Source: Streptantibioticus ferralitis (lineage in GTDB: Bacteria; Actinomycetota; Actinomycetes; Streptomycetales; Streptomycetaceae). Taken from it: 64,000 nucleotides of DNA. The notes under the pieces are model-generated. The model saw nothing but the letters and a program-made list of their open reading frames with translations. It did not search any database and was not told the origin of the DNA. Position numbers and translations under genes: made by a program. The stretch covers positions 372,001 through 436,000 of the forward strand of contig NZ_JARHTQ010000002.1 of assembly GCF_029223525.1 (NCBI RefSeq), written 5' to 3'. Below, one piece after another: positions 45,160 to 54,423 of this stretch (position 1 is its first letter; every line of letters begins with the position of its first letter).

Positions 45160-46284
45160 GTGACCCGATCGAACAACCGGCCCGCGGCGGCGCAGAGTGT
45201 ACGGCCGCTGGAACTCTTCTTCGACCTGGTCTTCGTCTTCGCGATCACCCAGATCGCCACGGTCCTCGCCGCCCTGCCGACGGGGGTGGGCCTGGCCAGG
45301 GTCCTCGTCCTGCTGGCCATCACCTGGTGGATGTACGGGGGTTACGCCTGGCTCACCAACGCCCTGGACCTGGAGCGCACCGGCGCCCGGCTGTTGCTGC
45401 TGGTCGGTACGGCGGCGTTCTTCGTGATGTCGCTGGCCGTGCCGAGGGCGTTCGAGGCCGGTCCGTGGGGTGTGGTGCTCGGGGTGGCCTATCTGGTCGT
45501 GGTGCTGGTGCACACGGTCGGCTTCATCGGGACATCAGGTCATCGGGGCATCACCCGGATCGGGCCGCTCAATCTGGCCAGCGCGTTGATCGTGCTGGCC
45601 GCGGGCGTGGCTCCGGAGCCGTGGCGGCTGTGGGTGCTGGCGTTGGCCTGCCTGATGCAGGTACTGACCCCGTTCATCGGCCTTACCGGCGGCTTCACGG
45701 TCGGCATCGGGCATTTCGTGGAGCGGCACGGCCTCGCGGTGATCATTCTGCTCGGGGAGTCGATCGTGGAGGTCGGATCGGCCGCCACCGGACAGAACGA
45801 CCTGGTGACGGTCGTGACGGGCGCGCTGCTGGCCCTGGCGCTCAGCGCGGCGATGTGGTGGCTGTACTTCGACCGGGAGGAGCGGGACAGCGAACGGCTG
45901 ATGCGCCGCGTTCCGGTGCCGCGGCGCCCACGGGTGGCCGTGTACGCGTTCGGCTACGCGTACCTCGTCATGATCCTGGGTATCGCCGTCACGGCGGTCG
46001 GCATGCAGAAGGCGATCAACTCCTTCGACACGCCGCTGCACGGGCTGCCGTCGGGGCTGCTGCCGCTGGGCGCGGCACTCTTCCTGGCGGGCCTGGCGGC
46101 CTTCCATCGCGCCTTGGCCCGGACCTGGCCGGTGGCGCGACTGGTGGCCGCCGTCGCCGTCGGCGTCGCCGCCCCGGCCGCGCGATGGGTCGGTGGTTGG
46201 CTGGCGCTCGCCGCCACCACCGCGGTCCTGGTGTGCCTGGTACTGGCGAGCCGCGAACCGGCCCGGGCCACCGACCTGTCGTGA
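45160..46284 (+). CDS. low-temperature-requirement A (LtrA) family membrane protein
   Basis: 374 residues from GTG at 45160. The family opening RPLELFFDLVFVFAITQIA is exact in style, followed by about ten hydrophobic helices and motif GLAVIILLGESIVEVGSAA. LtrA proteins are integral membrane proteins of unknown function, first linked with growth at low temperature in Listeria. No ribosome site is evident; the start may be leaderless. Confidence 0.88.
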   Translation: MTRSNNRPAAAQSVRPLELFFDLVFVFAITQIATVLAALPTGVGLARVLVLLAITWWMYGGYAWLTNALDLERTGARLLLLVGTAAFFVMSLAVPRAFEAGPWGVVLGVAYLVVVLVHTVGFIGTSGHRGITRIGPLNLASALIVLAAGVAPEPWRLWVLALACLMQVLTPFIGLTGGFTVGIGHFVERHGLAVIILLGESIVEVGSAATGQNDLVTVVTGALLALALSAAMWWLYFDREERDSERLMRRVPVPRRPRVAVYAFGYAYLVMILGIAVTAVGMQKAINSFDTPLHGLPSGLLPLGAALFLAGLAAFHRALARTWPVARLVAAVAVGVAAPAARWVGGWLALAATTAVLVCLVLASREPARATDLS

Positions 46285-46381
46285 CGCGACGTTCCGGCGG
46301 CCGGTTCGGGTAGCGACGGAGCGGGCAGCCGGTGGGACGCCATCTCGCGCAGGCCGTGGCGGGCGGCAGTGCACAGCGCGC

Positions 46382-49300
46382 TCACCGCGGCGGGACCGTT
46401 TCGACGGAGCCGTGGCCGAGGAGTTCGTGGAGCAGCCGGCTGGCGGGCAGGGCGGTGTGCAGATAGACGTGCTCGCGGCGGTGTTCGATGACGGCGAGCA
46501 TCCTGCGGAGGGTGTCCTGCGCCTCCTTCGCCCGCCCGGCGTGGTGTTGGGCCTGGCCGAGCAGGCCCAGATGGAGCGGGAGGCGCAGGTTCGTTCTGGA
46601 GAGCCGGAGTTCGGCCATCGAGGCCTGCAACTGCGCGATGCCGTCGTCCTCATGGCCGGAGTGTGCCAGGGCCCATCCCTCGGGCAGGCGCAGCATCGCC
46701 TTCCAGTAGAGCAGTCCGTGCTCGCCCGCCACCCGTGCGCCCTCCGCGCTGGACGACCGGGCCGTGCCGACATCGCCCTCCCAGGCCGCCAGGACCGCGT
46801 CCACGTACAGGGCGAAGGCCCGGTCGGAGGGCCGGCTCTCGTACTCGGTCAGGTGCAGCAGCTCCCGGCGTCGCGCCGCGGCCGTATCGCGGTCGCCCAA
46901 CAGCCAGTGGGTGAAGGCGTCGTAGGAGCGGCAGGAGACGCGGGGATCGTGCTGGAATGTCCGAGCCAGCAGGTGGCCCTGGCGGGCAAAACGATCCGCC
47001 ATCTCGACGCCGCGCTCCAGTTCCGTCAGCGCCTCGGGGAGCCGGCCTCGGATGTGCAGCACGATGCCGCCGCCGTACGCCGCGCCGAGCAGGGCCACCG
47101 GGTGGCGCGTCCGGTCGGCGAGCTCCCGCAGCAGACCGGAGTTCTCCCGGGACTCGTCGTAGCGGCCGGTGACCAGAAGCGCCGCGCACAGCGCCCACAG
47201 CACCGACGGGTCCTCGGGTGCGTGCGTGAGGGCGTTCAGGGCGCGGCCCCGGTCGAGCGCCGCCTCGGCCTCGGCGTCGCCGTAGCCGCGTACCATGGCC
47301 AGCACCTGCCCGAGCTGGATGTGCAGCCGCTGCTCCAGGCCAGGGGCCGAAGCGGCGTCAGAAGGCAGGTAGCCGACCAGATGCACGGCGCGGCGCAGCC
47401 AGGTCTCCACCTGCTCGTACGCCAAGCGGTGCTCGGCGTGCTCGGCGGCACGCAACAGCCGGGGCAGCGCCCGCTCCGCCGGTAGCGCGCCCTTGGCGTG
47501 CCAGGTGTGGTGGGCGACCCGCTCGCTCTCCTCGCCGCCCATCCGCCCGTGCCCTCGGGCCCCCAGCGCCTCGGCGACCCTGGCGTGCAGCTGATGGCGC
47601 TCCTCGCGGGAGAGTTCGCCGATGAGCGTCTCCTGGACCAGGGCATGGGCGAAGTGCAGCCGTCCGGGGTGGTGCGGGTCCTCGCCGAGCAGATCGGCCC
47701 GGATCGCCGACTCCAGTGCCGCGGTGACCGGTTCGTCCCTGGTGGCGGTGCGGTGCAGCAGGTCCGTGTCCACCTCGGTGCCGATCACGGCGCACAGCCG
47801 CAGCACCCGCAGGACCGGTTCCGGCAGCGCGCTGAACCGCTGGCGCAGCGCCTCACGCACACCGGTCGGGATCTGGGCGAGGAGCACGTCCGCGGCGCCG
47901 GGGTCGTGCAGCCGCCGCACGTCGCCGAGCAGGGAGAGTAACTGCATGACGAAGTACGGGTTGCCCTTGCTGCGCTGGTGCAGCGCTTCGATGACCTCCG
48001 CGCCCACGCCCGGTCCGGCCTGTGCCTGGACCAGGGCCGCGACGGCGCCGCGGGACAGCCCGCTGAGCCTCAGCGTCTCCGTCCTGGGGCCCCTGAGCAG
48101 CTCGGTCAGCATCCGGCGCATCGTGGCGTCGGACTCGATCTCCAGGTCCCGGGCGGTCAGCACGACGCTGAGCGGATGCCCCTGACGGCGGGTTCCGAGC
48201 AGCCTGAGCAGGTCGAGGGAGGCGGTGTCGGCCCAGTGCAGGTCCTCCAGGAGGAGCACCAGCGGGCGTCCCGCGGACAGGGTGAGCAGGACCTCGCAGA
48301 CCGCGTCATGGGTGAGGAACCGCGCCTGGGCCCAGTCGACTTCGGAGCCCTGGCCGCCCTCGGGTCCGGCCGACCGCTCGGGCATCAGCGGAGCGAGGTG
48401 GGTGCCGAACGGCGCTGCCGCGGTGCGGAAGTCGTCAGGGCGGGTGGCCGCCAGCTGCCGCAGGATTTGCGTCCACAACCAGTACGGCGGGACTCCCTCG
48501 CCCGGGAAGCAGTGGCTCCAGAGCACTTCAAGGTGCTTGTCCGCTTCCAGGCCCTGGTCCGCGGCTTCCAGACGTGGCGCGAGCTCCATCAGCAGACGTG
48601 TCTTCCCGACCCCGGCCGGGCCGAGCACGGCGGCCATGTGCCCCTGTCCGGTGAGCGCGCTGGCCGCCGCGCCGACCAGGCGGTGCAACTCCTGGTCCCG
48701 GCCGGTGAAGGGGCCCGGGGCCGCGGCGTCCACGGGGCCGGGCCCGGTCCGCTCGGCATCCGCGGGCCGCAGGGGCCCGGCATCAGTGGCCGGTGTGATC
48801 TGCGCGGGCTCGGCGACCGGCTCGTCGGCGGGACCGCCGTCGCCGAGTTCCTGCCGGAGGATGGCGGTGTGCACTCGCTGGAGTTCGACGGCGGTGTCCA
48901 CGCCGAACTCCTCGACCAGCAGGCTGCGCGTCCGCTCGTACACCGCCAGTGCTTCGGCCTGCCGCCCGAGGCGGGACAGCGCGGTCATCAGGTGGCCGAC
49001 GAGGCGTTCGCGCGTGGGGTGTCGGCGTACCTCCCGGTCCAGTTCGGCTACCACCTCGTCGGCCGCCCCGAGAGCAAGCCGGGCTTCGGCACAGGACTCC
49101 AGCGCGGTGAGCCGGAGTTGCTCCAGGCGCGTGCTCTCATCGGCGAGCGGCGGGTGGGCGCCGAATTCGGTGTACGGGGAGCCGCGCCACAATGCCAGTG
49201 CCTCGGTGAGGCGGTCACGTGCGGCGAGTGGGTCTCGTCGGTCCAGGAACTGCCGTCCCTCGGTCACCAGCTGCTCGAATCGGCAGACGTCGACCTGCTC

Positions 49301-49663
49301 TGGGGCGAGTTGGAGTAAGTAGCCGGGTGCCTGGTAGCGCAGCGCTGAGGGCTCGTCCCGTCCGGACGGAGGGTCCAGCACGCGGCGCAGATGGGAGATG
49401 TGGCTCTGCAGGGTGGCGACGGGACGCCGTGGCGGCGCGTCCCGCCACAGCTCCTCGACAAGCAGTTCGGTGGGGACAACTCGGCCCAGCCGTATGAGCA
49501 GTAGGGCGAGCAGCGTCCGTCGGCGCGGTGGGCCGAGCGGGAGATCATGCCCGTCCAGCTGTGCCGACATGGGGCCCAGGACGCGCAGCAGCGGCCCGGA
49601 CGGGTCGGCCTGCCCCGGCCGGGGCGGCGGGATCGGCGTCTGTGTGGACATGTCGGCCCCCAT
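46382..49663 (-). CDS. SARP regulator with AAA-type ATPase and TPR region
   Basis: 1093 residues from ATG at 49663, or 1089 from ATG at 49651. Residues 25-115: winged helix (LLRVLGPMSAQLDGHDLPLG, RRRTLLALLLIRLGRVVPTE, VATLQSHISHLRRVLDP). About 115-270: activation domain with VCRFEQLVTEGRQFLDR and TRERLVGHLMTALSRLGRQA. Then STAND/AAA ATPase with P-loop LGPAGVGKTRLL and Walker B PLVLLLEDLHWAD; then TPR-like helices. There is no C-terminal LuxR domain. Likely a pathway-specific or stress-linked activator; target genes unknown. Direct repeats lie upstream. Confidence 0.92.
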   Translation of the reverse strand: MGADMSTQTPIPPPRPGQADPSGPLLRVLGPMSAQLDGHDLPLGPPRRRTLLALLLIRLGRVVPTELLVEELWRDAPPRRPVATLQSHISHLRRVLDPPSGRDEPSALRYQAPGYLLQLAPEQVDVCRFEQLVTEGRQFLDRRDPLAARDRLTEALALWRGSPYTEFGAHPPLADESTRLEQLRLTALESCAEARLALGAADEVVAELDREVRRHPTRERLVGHLMTALSRLGRQAEALAVYERTRSLLVEEFGVDTAVELQRVHTAILRQELGDGGPADEPVAEPAQITPATDAGPLRPADAERTGPGPVDAAAPGPFTGRDQELHRLVGAAASALTGQGHMAAVLGPAGVGKTRLLMELAPRLEAADQGLEADKHLEVLWSHCFPGEGVPPYWLWTQILRQLAATRPDDFRTAAAPFGTHLAPLMPERSAGPEGGQGSEVDWAQARFLTHDAVCEVLLTLSAGRPLVLLLEDLHWADTASLDLLRLLGTRRQGHPLSVVLTARDLEIESDATMRRMLTELLRGPRTETLRLSGLSRGAVAALVQAQAGPGVGAEVIEALHQRSKGNPYFVMQLLSLLGDVRRLHDPGAADVLLAQIPTGVREALRQRFSALPEPVLRVLRLCAVIGTEVDTDLLHRTATRDEPVTAALESAIRADLLGEDPHHPGRLHFAHALVQETLIGELSREERHQLHARVAEALGARGHGRMGGEESERVAHHTWHAKGALPAERALPRLLRAAEHAEHRLAYEQVETWLRRAVHLVGYLPSDAASAPGLEQRLHIQLGQVLAMVRGYGDAEAEAALDRGRALNALTHAPEDPSVLWALCAALLVTGRYDESRENSGLLRELADRTRHPVALLGAAYGGGIVLHIRGRLPEALTELERGVEMADRFARQGHLLARTFQHDPRVSCRSYDAFTHWLLGDRDTAAARRRELLHLTEYESRPSDRAFALYVDAVLAAWEGDVGTARSSSAEGARVAGEHGLLYWKAMLRLPEGWALAHSGHEDDGIAQLQASMAELRLSRTNLRLPLHLGLLGQAQHHAGRAKEAQDTLRRMLAVIEHRREHVYLHTALPASRLLHELLGHGSVETVPPR

Positions 49664-49774
49664 CGTTCCGAGGCATGCGGCGGCGCTGGCGGACGGGCCT
49701 CGATGTACCCAGGACCGGCCAGACGTGATCTTGGCATACAGAACGGACTATTCCAAGATCGCCAAACGGCCGGG

Positions 49775-49833
49775 GGCAACCGATCGGCAAGCAGGACGGC
49801 AAAGTTCCGACGCTGACGGCAAGGTACCGGCAA
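49775..49833. repeat. five GGCAA direct repeats upstream of the second SARP gene
   Basis: GGCAA begins at 49775, 49786, 49798, 49818 and 49829, i.e. spacing 11, 12, 20 and 11. The last two units (GGCAAGGTACC, GGCAAGGTGCC) differ at one base. This looks like an imperfect SARP operator about 110-170 bp before the gene. The rest of the 49664-50188 gap holds nothing else I can support. Confidence 0.55.
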
Positions 49834-50188
49834 GGTGCCACCAGCATCCGGACCAGGCCGCGCGACGCGTACCGCATGGTCACCCGCACGGTCACACCCA
49901 GCACTTCGGCGTCATGGACGACGGGCGGCGAGTTCGCGGCGAACGCATGCCGCTCGCACCGGTCCTCGGCACCGGACGGCCTGACCGGGCGTCGGCAGTG
50001 TGGAGCGGGGCGCGCGATGCCGTAGGGAGTGGGATCATCCGCGCCCCATGCGCAACAGCTCCGCGCACCGACCTCCGCGAGGTCTCGCCGAGGCGTGGCG
50101 GCAGGCTTGGCCGAACGGTCGACCACCGGCTGCTTCCAGCCGTTTCGCGAGCTGGGGCGGCCGGCGGCGGCATGCCGTCTGCCAGGCC

Positions 50189-50443
50189 CTACGCCAGCGC
50201 GACCCCGCTGGGCTCGGCCGACAGTCCCAGTGAGGTACGGGCAACGATCTTCAGCGTCCTGGCGTCGATCGCGTCCACCGCGCTGGAGGCATTGGCGGAC
50301 ACCCAGATGGTGCTGTTGGTCGCGGTGATCCCGGTCGGTACGTGGTTCACCCGTACCGTGCGGAGCACCGTGTTGTGGGCGGCGTCGATCACCGTCACGG
50401 TGTCGTCGTTGGCGCCTGTCACATAGAGATCGGGCGCCCGTTC
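50189..50443 (-). pseudogene. YVTN beta-propeller repeat fossil
   Basis: The minus strand reads [20 protein letters not shown], then TVLRTVRVNHVPTGI and STIWVSANASSAVDAIDART, ending GLSAEPSGVALA and a stop. Two YVTN/YncE-type blades are recognisable. The start of the gene is replaced by the phospholipase fossil in another frame, so no complete propeller exists. Confidence 0.75.
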
Positions 50444-50687
50444 GGCAGTGTGGCGGCGTGCGGGTCCTCGAATCGGCGTACCTCGTGCATGGTGCCGAAG
50501 TAGTGGTCGAACGACCGGTTCTCCTGCATCAGGATGACGACGTGTTCGATGTCGTTCAGGGACCTTGGGCGCCGCATCGGTTCCGCCATGGCGCGCCGCA
50601 GGTTCGGTGGGAGAAGAGATGCCGCGGCGGCGACACCACCGACGCCCAGGGGGACTTGAGTATCTGCCGACGCGAGAACTCGGGCAT
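50438..50687 (-). pseudogene. phospholipase C (phosphoesterase family) N-terminal fossil
   Basis: ATG at 50687 begins [11 protein letters not shown], a twin-arginine signal. A frameshift then leads to [20 protein letters not shown] and [25 protein letters not shown] (split here), the hallmark of bacterial non-specific phospholipase C. The frame stops at the junction with the propeller fossil; more than 90 percent of the enzyme is missing. Confidence 0.8.
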
Positions 50688-50848
50688 GATCACCTCAGTG
50701 CCAGGATCGGGCGCGCGCCCCAGCACACATCAAGTCGCCGTCCGGCACGGGTTATTGGCCCGGACCGAGGTAGAGCCCAGGACACGCAGGGGTGAGAAGC
50801 GGACACCCGGACACTACCGGCACCGCCCTTGATGTCCACGGGCGCACG

Positions 50849-50884
50849 ATCGGACCGAAGGCACCGCGGTGCCTTCGGTCCGAT
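50849..50884. other. 36-bp perfect palindrome
   Basis: ATCGGACCGAAGGCACCG followed by its exact reverse complement. It is about 90 bp after the stop of the leftward secreted-protein gene and could be its terminator, but there is no loop and no T-run. As DNA it could form a cruciform or bind a large dimer. Confidence 0.7.
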
Positions 50885-50971
50885 AAGGCCGTCAGGTGGT
50901 GGACAGCCCCTGCGCAGGGCACACCGACGCACCTGTCGGGAGATGCCCGCGGACATGGCGCCGGTCGGCGG

Positions 50972-51439
50972 TCAGAACACGAACGGGCCAGGGTCCTGCG
51001 CCGAGGTGGCGTTGCAGGTCGCCGTGATCCCGAAGACCGTGACCTGCAGCGATGTGGCCTGCAGACCGTCACCGGAGGGAACGGTCCCGGTGAGCGGTCC
51101 GGTGGTCACCGCTGATCCGGCAGGTATGTCCGGGTTGGAGTTGCCGGTCAGCGTCACCGTCGCGGAGTTGCTGTCGGTCATTACGAGGGATGAACTCACC
51201 GAGTTGGCTGAAATGTCGATGGGCGCGGTGATCGCCGAGGTGGAGAGGGTGATCGTCGCGGTGCTGCCATCCTGGGTGGCCGTGAGCGTCGCCGATCCCG
51301 AGCCGTAGGAGCCGCAGTCGAACGACACCGTGGCCGTGTCGGGCGAAACCGCCCCCGCGTACGGGGCCATCACCAATGTGCCCGCGACAATCACACCAGA
51401 GCCAAGCACCGCGCCGATCCCGAGCCTTCTGTGCCGCAT
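50972..51439 (-). CDS. secreted protein of unknown function, 155 aa
   Basis: ATG at 51439 has AAGGAG 8 nt upstream. Signal peptide about 1-30 (IGAVLGSGVIVAGTLVMA, cleavage after AGA). The mature part is Ser/Thr/Gly-rich, low in charge, with two cysteines (FDCGSYGS near the start and ITATCNATS near the end) likely forming a disulfide, and strand-like repeats such as DGSTATITLSTSAIT. It looks like a single beta-sandwich. I do not recognise the family. Confidence 0.7.
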   Translation of the reverse strand: MRHRRLGIGAVLGSGVIVAGTLVMAPYAGAVSPDTATVSFDCGSYGSGSATLTATQDGSTATITLSTSAITAPIDISANSVSSSLVMTDSNSATVTLTGNSNPDIPAGSAVTTGPLTGTVPSGDGLQATSLQVTVFGITATCNATSAQDPGPFVF

Positions 51440-51734
51440 GATGGTTTCTCCTTCCGGAGCACAACAGTGGGGGGAACCGGCGGTGCCGACTGCTCTCATA
51501 CCGGGCGCAGGGCATCGATCAGTGATGAACCGGCATTCGTGCGGGACAGCGGCTCAAAACTCACGCCGAACGCTTGATGCCTGACGGGTAGTCGGTCTAC
51601 CGGTCCAGGGCCCATTGATGCACGCCTTCCTTGAGACAACAAGCCTCGATGCCAAGGTTTTTTGTCGTGCCCCGGTCATGAACATAAGTCAAGGTGCGTC
51701 GGATGAAGGGCTGTTGAATCCACCGCAGACGCCC

Positions 51735-51768
51735 GACAGGGCGGCGGCACCTGTGGGTGCCACCGCCC
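51735..51768 (-). terminator. hairpin terminator after the first transglycosylase gene
   Basis: CAGGGCGGCGGCACC and GGTGCCACCGCCCTG pair over 15 positions with one C-A mismatch and a 4-nt loop, 35 bp downstream of the stop of the leftward gene. The remaining bases between 51440 and 51734 hold only promoter-sized sequence and no gene. Confidence 0.75.
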
Positions 51769-51802
51769 TGTACGGCGTGCGGGTGTCGCGAGTCGCGGCC
51801 GC

Positions 51803-52255
51803 TCAGTAAGCCGAGTTGACGTGGTCGATCGAGCCGTACCGGTGCGCCGCGTAGTTGGCGGAGGCGGTGATGTTGGCGACCGGGTCGTAGATGTTCGAGG
51901 ACGTACCGGCCACGTGGTAGGCCTTGAACGTCGGGTCGATCACCTGCATGAGCCCCTTGGAGGGGGTGCCGATCTTGGCGTTGGAGTCCCAGTTGTTGAT
52001 GGCGTTGGGGTTGCCGGCGGACTCACGCATCAGGTTGCGGTGGATGCCCTCGTAGCTGCCCGGGATGCCCTTGCTGTGCATGACGGACAGGGACTGCTTG
52101 ATCCAGCTGTCGACGCTGCCGGGGGTGGCTGCCGAGGCGCTCGGGGCGGCGACGGTCGCGGCCAGTACCGAGAGGCCGGCGGCGGCGATGCCACTGATTG
52201 CGAACTTGCGGGCCTTGGACAGACGGCGGGTCGAAGACGTGTTGGAACGCAGCAT
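51803..52255 (-). CDS. secreted lytic transglycosylase-like protein (no LysM)
   Basis: 150 residues. Signal peptide to about residue 43 (FAISGIAAAGLSVLAATVAA...SASA). The SLT domain shows IPGSYEGIHRNLMRESAGNP with the likely catalytic Glu, INNWDSNAKIGTPSKGLMQV, and a Tyr-rich end NYAAHRYGSIDHVNSAY. It should cut peptidoglycan glycan strands during growth or spore germination. It is a paralogue of the LysM protein 4.2 kb away, with which it also shares an upstream element. Confidence 0.88.
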   Translation of the reverse strand: MLRSNTSSTRRLSKARKFAISGIAAAGLSVLAATVAAPSASAATPGSVDSWIKQSLSVMHSKGIPGSYEGIHRNLMRESAGNPNAINNWDSNAKIGTPSKGLMQVIDPTFKAYHVAGTSSNIYDPVANITASANYAAHRYGSIDHVNSAY

Positions 52256-52426
52256 GCGGGGGTTACCTCATTTCGTCGGGGACTCCGTAAGCATTAACCA
52301 GGCATAACGGGTAAAACAAGACATAGCTTTCGGTGCCCCCTACGAAGGCGCTTCGTATGCGTTAATCACTGCGCAGTAAAACCGTTGCGGCATCGGGCCT
52401 GCGGGCCGCTGAATCCAACTAACCGG

Positions 52427-52516
52427 CTTCGTATGTGACCTGCCTCATATCGCCGTCATCACAGCGAAGGCCCGCCAATGTGACCTGGGTCATATTGCCT
52501 GCGTCACACGGCGCGG
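52427..52516 (-). promoter_or_regulatory. duplicated regulatory element upstream of transglycosylase 1
   Basis: Plus strand: CTTCGTATGTGACCTGCCTC... and then ATGTGACCTGGGTCATAT TGCCTGCGTCACACGGCGCGG. The second copy aligns with the single copy upstream of the other transglycosylase. TGTGACC-TG-GGTCATA is a near palindrome of the Crp type. A second inverted repeat CTACGAAG-GCG-CTTCGTA lies nearer to the gene (about 52340-52357). Confidence 0.6.
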
Positions 52517-52670
52517 ACCGCCGAAAGGAAAAGCCCACAGAAAAGCCGTGGCCGAGGAATGCGGGACCCGGGGAATTACGGAACGTCTCCGCTCACGCCT
52601 CCGGTCGCTCACCGCCGCGGGGCACCGAGTCCCCCTCGCGCGGGAGGCGACAGGCGATGGGACCAACGGC

Positions 52671-53531
52671 TCAGCGCTCGGCTGCCGCGATGGCGGCGAA
52701 CTTCTGAAGGAGACGGCTACGGCGGGTGCCCTGCCAGGCGAGGCACACCTGGTTGGGGCTGAGGTCGCTGACAGCGATGTGCACGACGTCCGGGCGGGCG
52801 TAGAAGGTCGCCGCGGATACCGGCAGGATCACCATCCCGTGCCCAGCGGCGACGTGCTCGAGCTTCTCCTCGACGGAATGGAAGACCGGCAGGCGGCCGG
52901 GCGCCCGGACGCCTTCCGCAGTGGCCACGTCGCGCCACTCCGGGACCGCTTCGGGATCCTGTAGCAGGTGCTCGTCGGCCAGGTCGGCGACGGCGACCAC
53001 GTCCTTGTCCGCCAACCGGTGCTCGGCGGGCAGCACGGCCATGCGCGGCTCGGTCCACAGCGGCACGACCCGCAGTCCCCGCCGGTCGATGGGGAGGCGG
53101 ACATAGCCGACGTCGACCCTGCCGTCGTGGATCACCTCGACCTGGTTCTCCCAGCTGGTACGCAGTACGTCCACGGTCAGCTCCGGGTGGCGCCGGCCGA
53201 GGGCGCGTACGGCGCGGGTGACGATCAGGCCGGGCATGAAGCCCACGGTGAAGGTGTTCCGGTCGTGTGCGGCACGTGCCGCGCGGCGGCGCAGCGCCTG
53301 GGCGTTGGCCAGCAGCGGTCGGGCGTCGGCCAGCACCTGCTCGCCTGCCGCGGTCAGCTGCGTGCCGTGTTTACCGCGGATGAGCAGCTGCACCTTCAGC
53401 TCGTTTTCGAACGCCCTGATCTGGCGGGAGAGCACCGGCTGCGCGATGTGCAACGCCTCGGCCGCGCGTCCGAAGTGCAGCCGCTCGGCCACCTCGACGA
53501 AGTAGCGCAGCTTGCGCAGATCCACATCCAC
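52671..53531 (-). CDS. LysR-family transcriptional regulator
   Basis: 286 residues from GTG at 53531 with GGGAGG 9 nt upstream. HTH: LRKLRYFVEVAERLHFGRAA then LHIAQPVLSRQIRAFENELK. Effector domain: FTVGFMPGLIVTRAVRAL, VDVGYVRLPIDRRGLRVVPL and AAGHGMVILPVS. It belongs to the benzoate/aromatic-type LysR group by its HTH wording. Divergent from the SDR gene 125 bp away, which it probably controls. Confidence 0.92.
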   Translation of the reverse strand: MDVDLRKLRYFVEVAERLHFGRAAEALHIAQPVLSRQIRAFENELKVQLLIRGKHGTQLTAAGEQVLADARPLLANAQALRRRAARAAHDRNTFTVGFMPGLIVTRAVRALGRRHPELTVDVLRTSWENQVEVIHDGRVDVGYVRLPIDRRGLRVVPLWTEPRMAVLPAEHRLADKDVVAVADLADEHLLQDPEAVPEWRDVATAEGVRAPGRLPVFHSVEEKLEHVAAGHGMVILPVSAATFYARPDVVHIAVSDLSPNQVCLAWQGTRRSRLLQKFAAIAAAER

Positions 53532-53550
53532 CAGGGCGGCCTCCCACAAG

Positions 53551-53572
53551 GTGATACCTACAGGGGTATTAC
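53551..53572. promoter_or_regulatory. LysR-type operator in the LysR/SDR divergon
   Basis: GTGATACC-TACAGG-GGTATTAC: 8-bp arms with one mismatch; the inner ATAC...GTAT is the classical LysR box form. It sits 20 bp from the regulator start. Confidence 0.7.
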
Positions 53573-53655
53573 CCGGGAGCGGAAGGGTCTTGGACGCGGC
53601 GGTGCCGGCCGCAGCACCGTGAGTGGCGTCCAGGCACGAACGAAAGGATCTCGTC

Positions 53656-54375
53656 ATGGATCTGCACGGGCAACGCGTGGCCGTCCTCGGTGGTACCTCC
53701 GGCATCGGGCTGGCCACCGCCATCGCGGCCGCCGAGCAGGGGGCCGACGTCACCGTCGTCTCCAGTCGGCGCACCAGCGTGGACCGCGCGCTTGACCGGC
53801 TGCCGCCAGGCGCTCGGGGGCGGGTCGCGGATCTGACCGACGCCGCACAGGTGAGCACGCTCTTCGAGGAACTGGGCGAGATCGACCACCTGGTGTACAC
53901 CGCGGGCGAGCCGCTGGCGCTGACGAGCCTCGACAGCCTCGATCTGGACACCGCCAGGAGCCTCTTCACGCTGCGCTACTTCGGCGCACTGTCGGCGGCA
54001 CAGGCCGCGGCGCCGCATCTGCGGCCCGGCGGATCGATCACGTTGACCACCGGCATCGCCAAGGACCGCCCCGGACCAGGGTGGAGTACCGCGGCCGGCG
54101 TCTGCGGCGCCGTCGAGGCCCTCACCCGAGCGCTGGCCGTCGAGCTGGCGCCGATCCGGGTCAACGCCGTCTCTCCAGGAATCGTGCGATCGCCGCTGTG
54201 GTCCCAGATGACCGGAACCGAACGAGAGCGGATGTACGAGGAGCAGGGCGCCGCCCTGCCGGTCGGACGTGTCGGCGAAGTCGAGGAGATCGCGCAGGCA
54301 TACCTGTACTGCATCACTCAGACGTTCGCCACCGGAACCGTCCTCACCGTCGACGGCGGCGCCCTCCTCGTCTGA
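53656..54375 (+). CDS. atypical short-chain dehydrogenase/reductase
   Basis: 239 residues from ATG at 53656 (AAAGGA upstream). NAD(P) site VAVLGGTSGIGLATAIAAAE and the LVYTAGEPL strand are intact. The usual catalytic Tyr-x3-Lys is not: at its place stands GWSTAAGVCGAVEALTRALA, so Tyr is Ala and Lys is Cys. The rest (VRVN-type IRVNAVSPGIVRSPLWSQM and GTVLTVDGG) is well kept. This non-canonical subgroup seems to exist in other Streptomyces. It may work by another mechanism or as a binding protein. Confidence 0.88.
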   Translation: MDLHGQRVAVLGGTSGIGLATAIAAAEQGADVTVVSSRRTSVDRALDRLPPGARGRVADLTDAAQVSTLFEELGEIDHLVYTAGEPLALTSLDSLDLDTARSLFTLRYFGALSAAQAAAPHLRPGGSITLTTGIAKDRPGPGWSTAAGVCGAVEALTRALAVELAPIRVNAVSPGIVRSPLWSQMTGTERERMYEEQGAALPVGRVGEVEEIAQAYLYCITQTFATGTVLTVDGGALLV

Positions 54376-54423
54376 TCCGCCCTACTGGGACGCGATGTTG
54401 TCAGAGAGCGGCACCCGGCGGGT

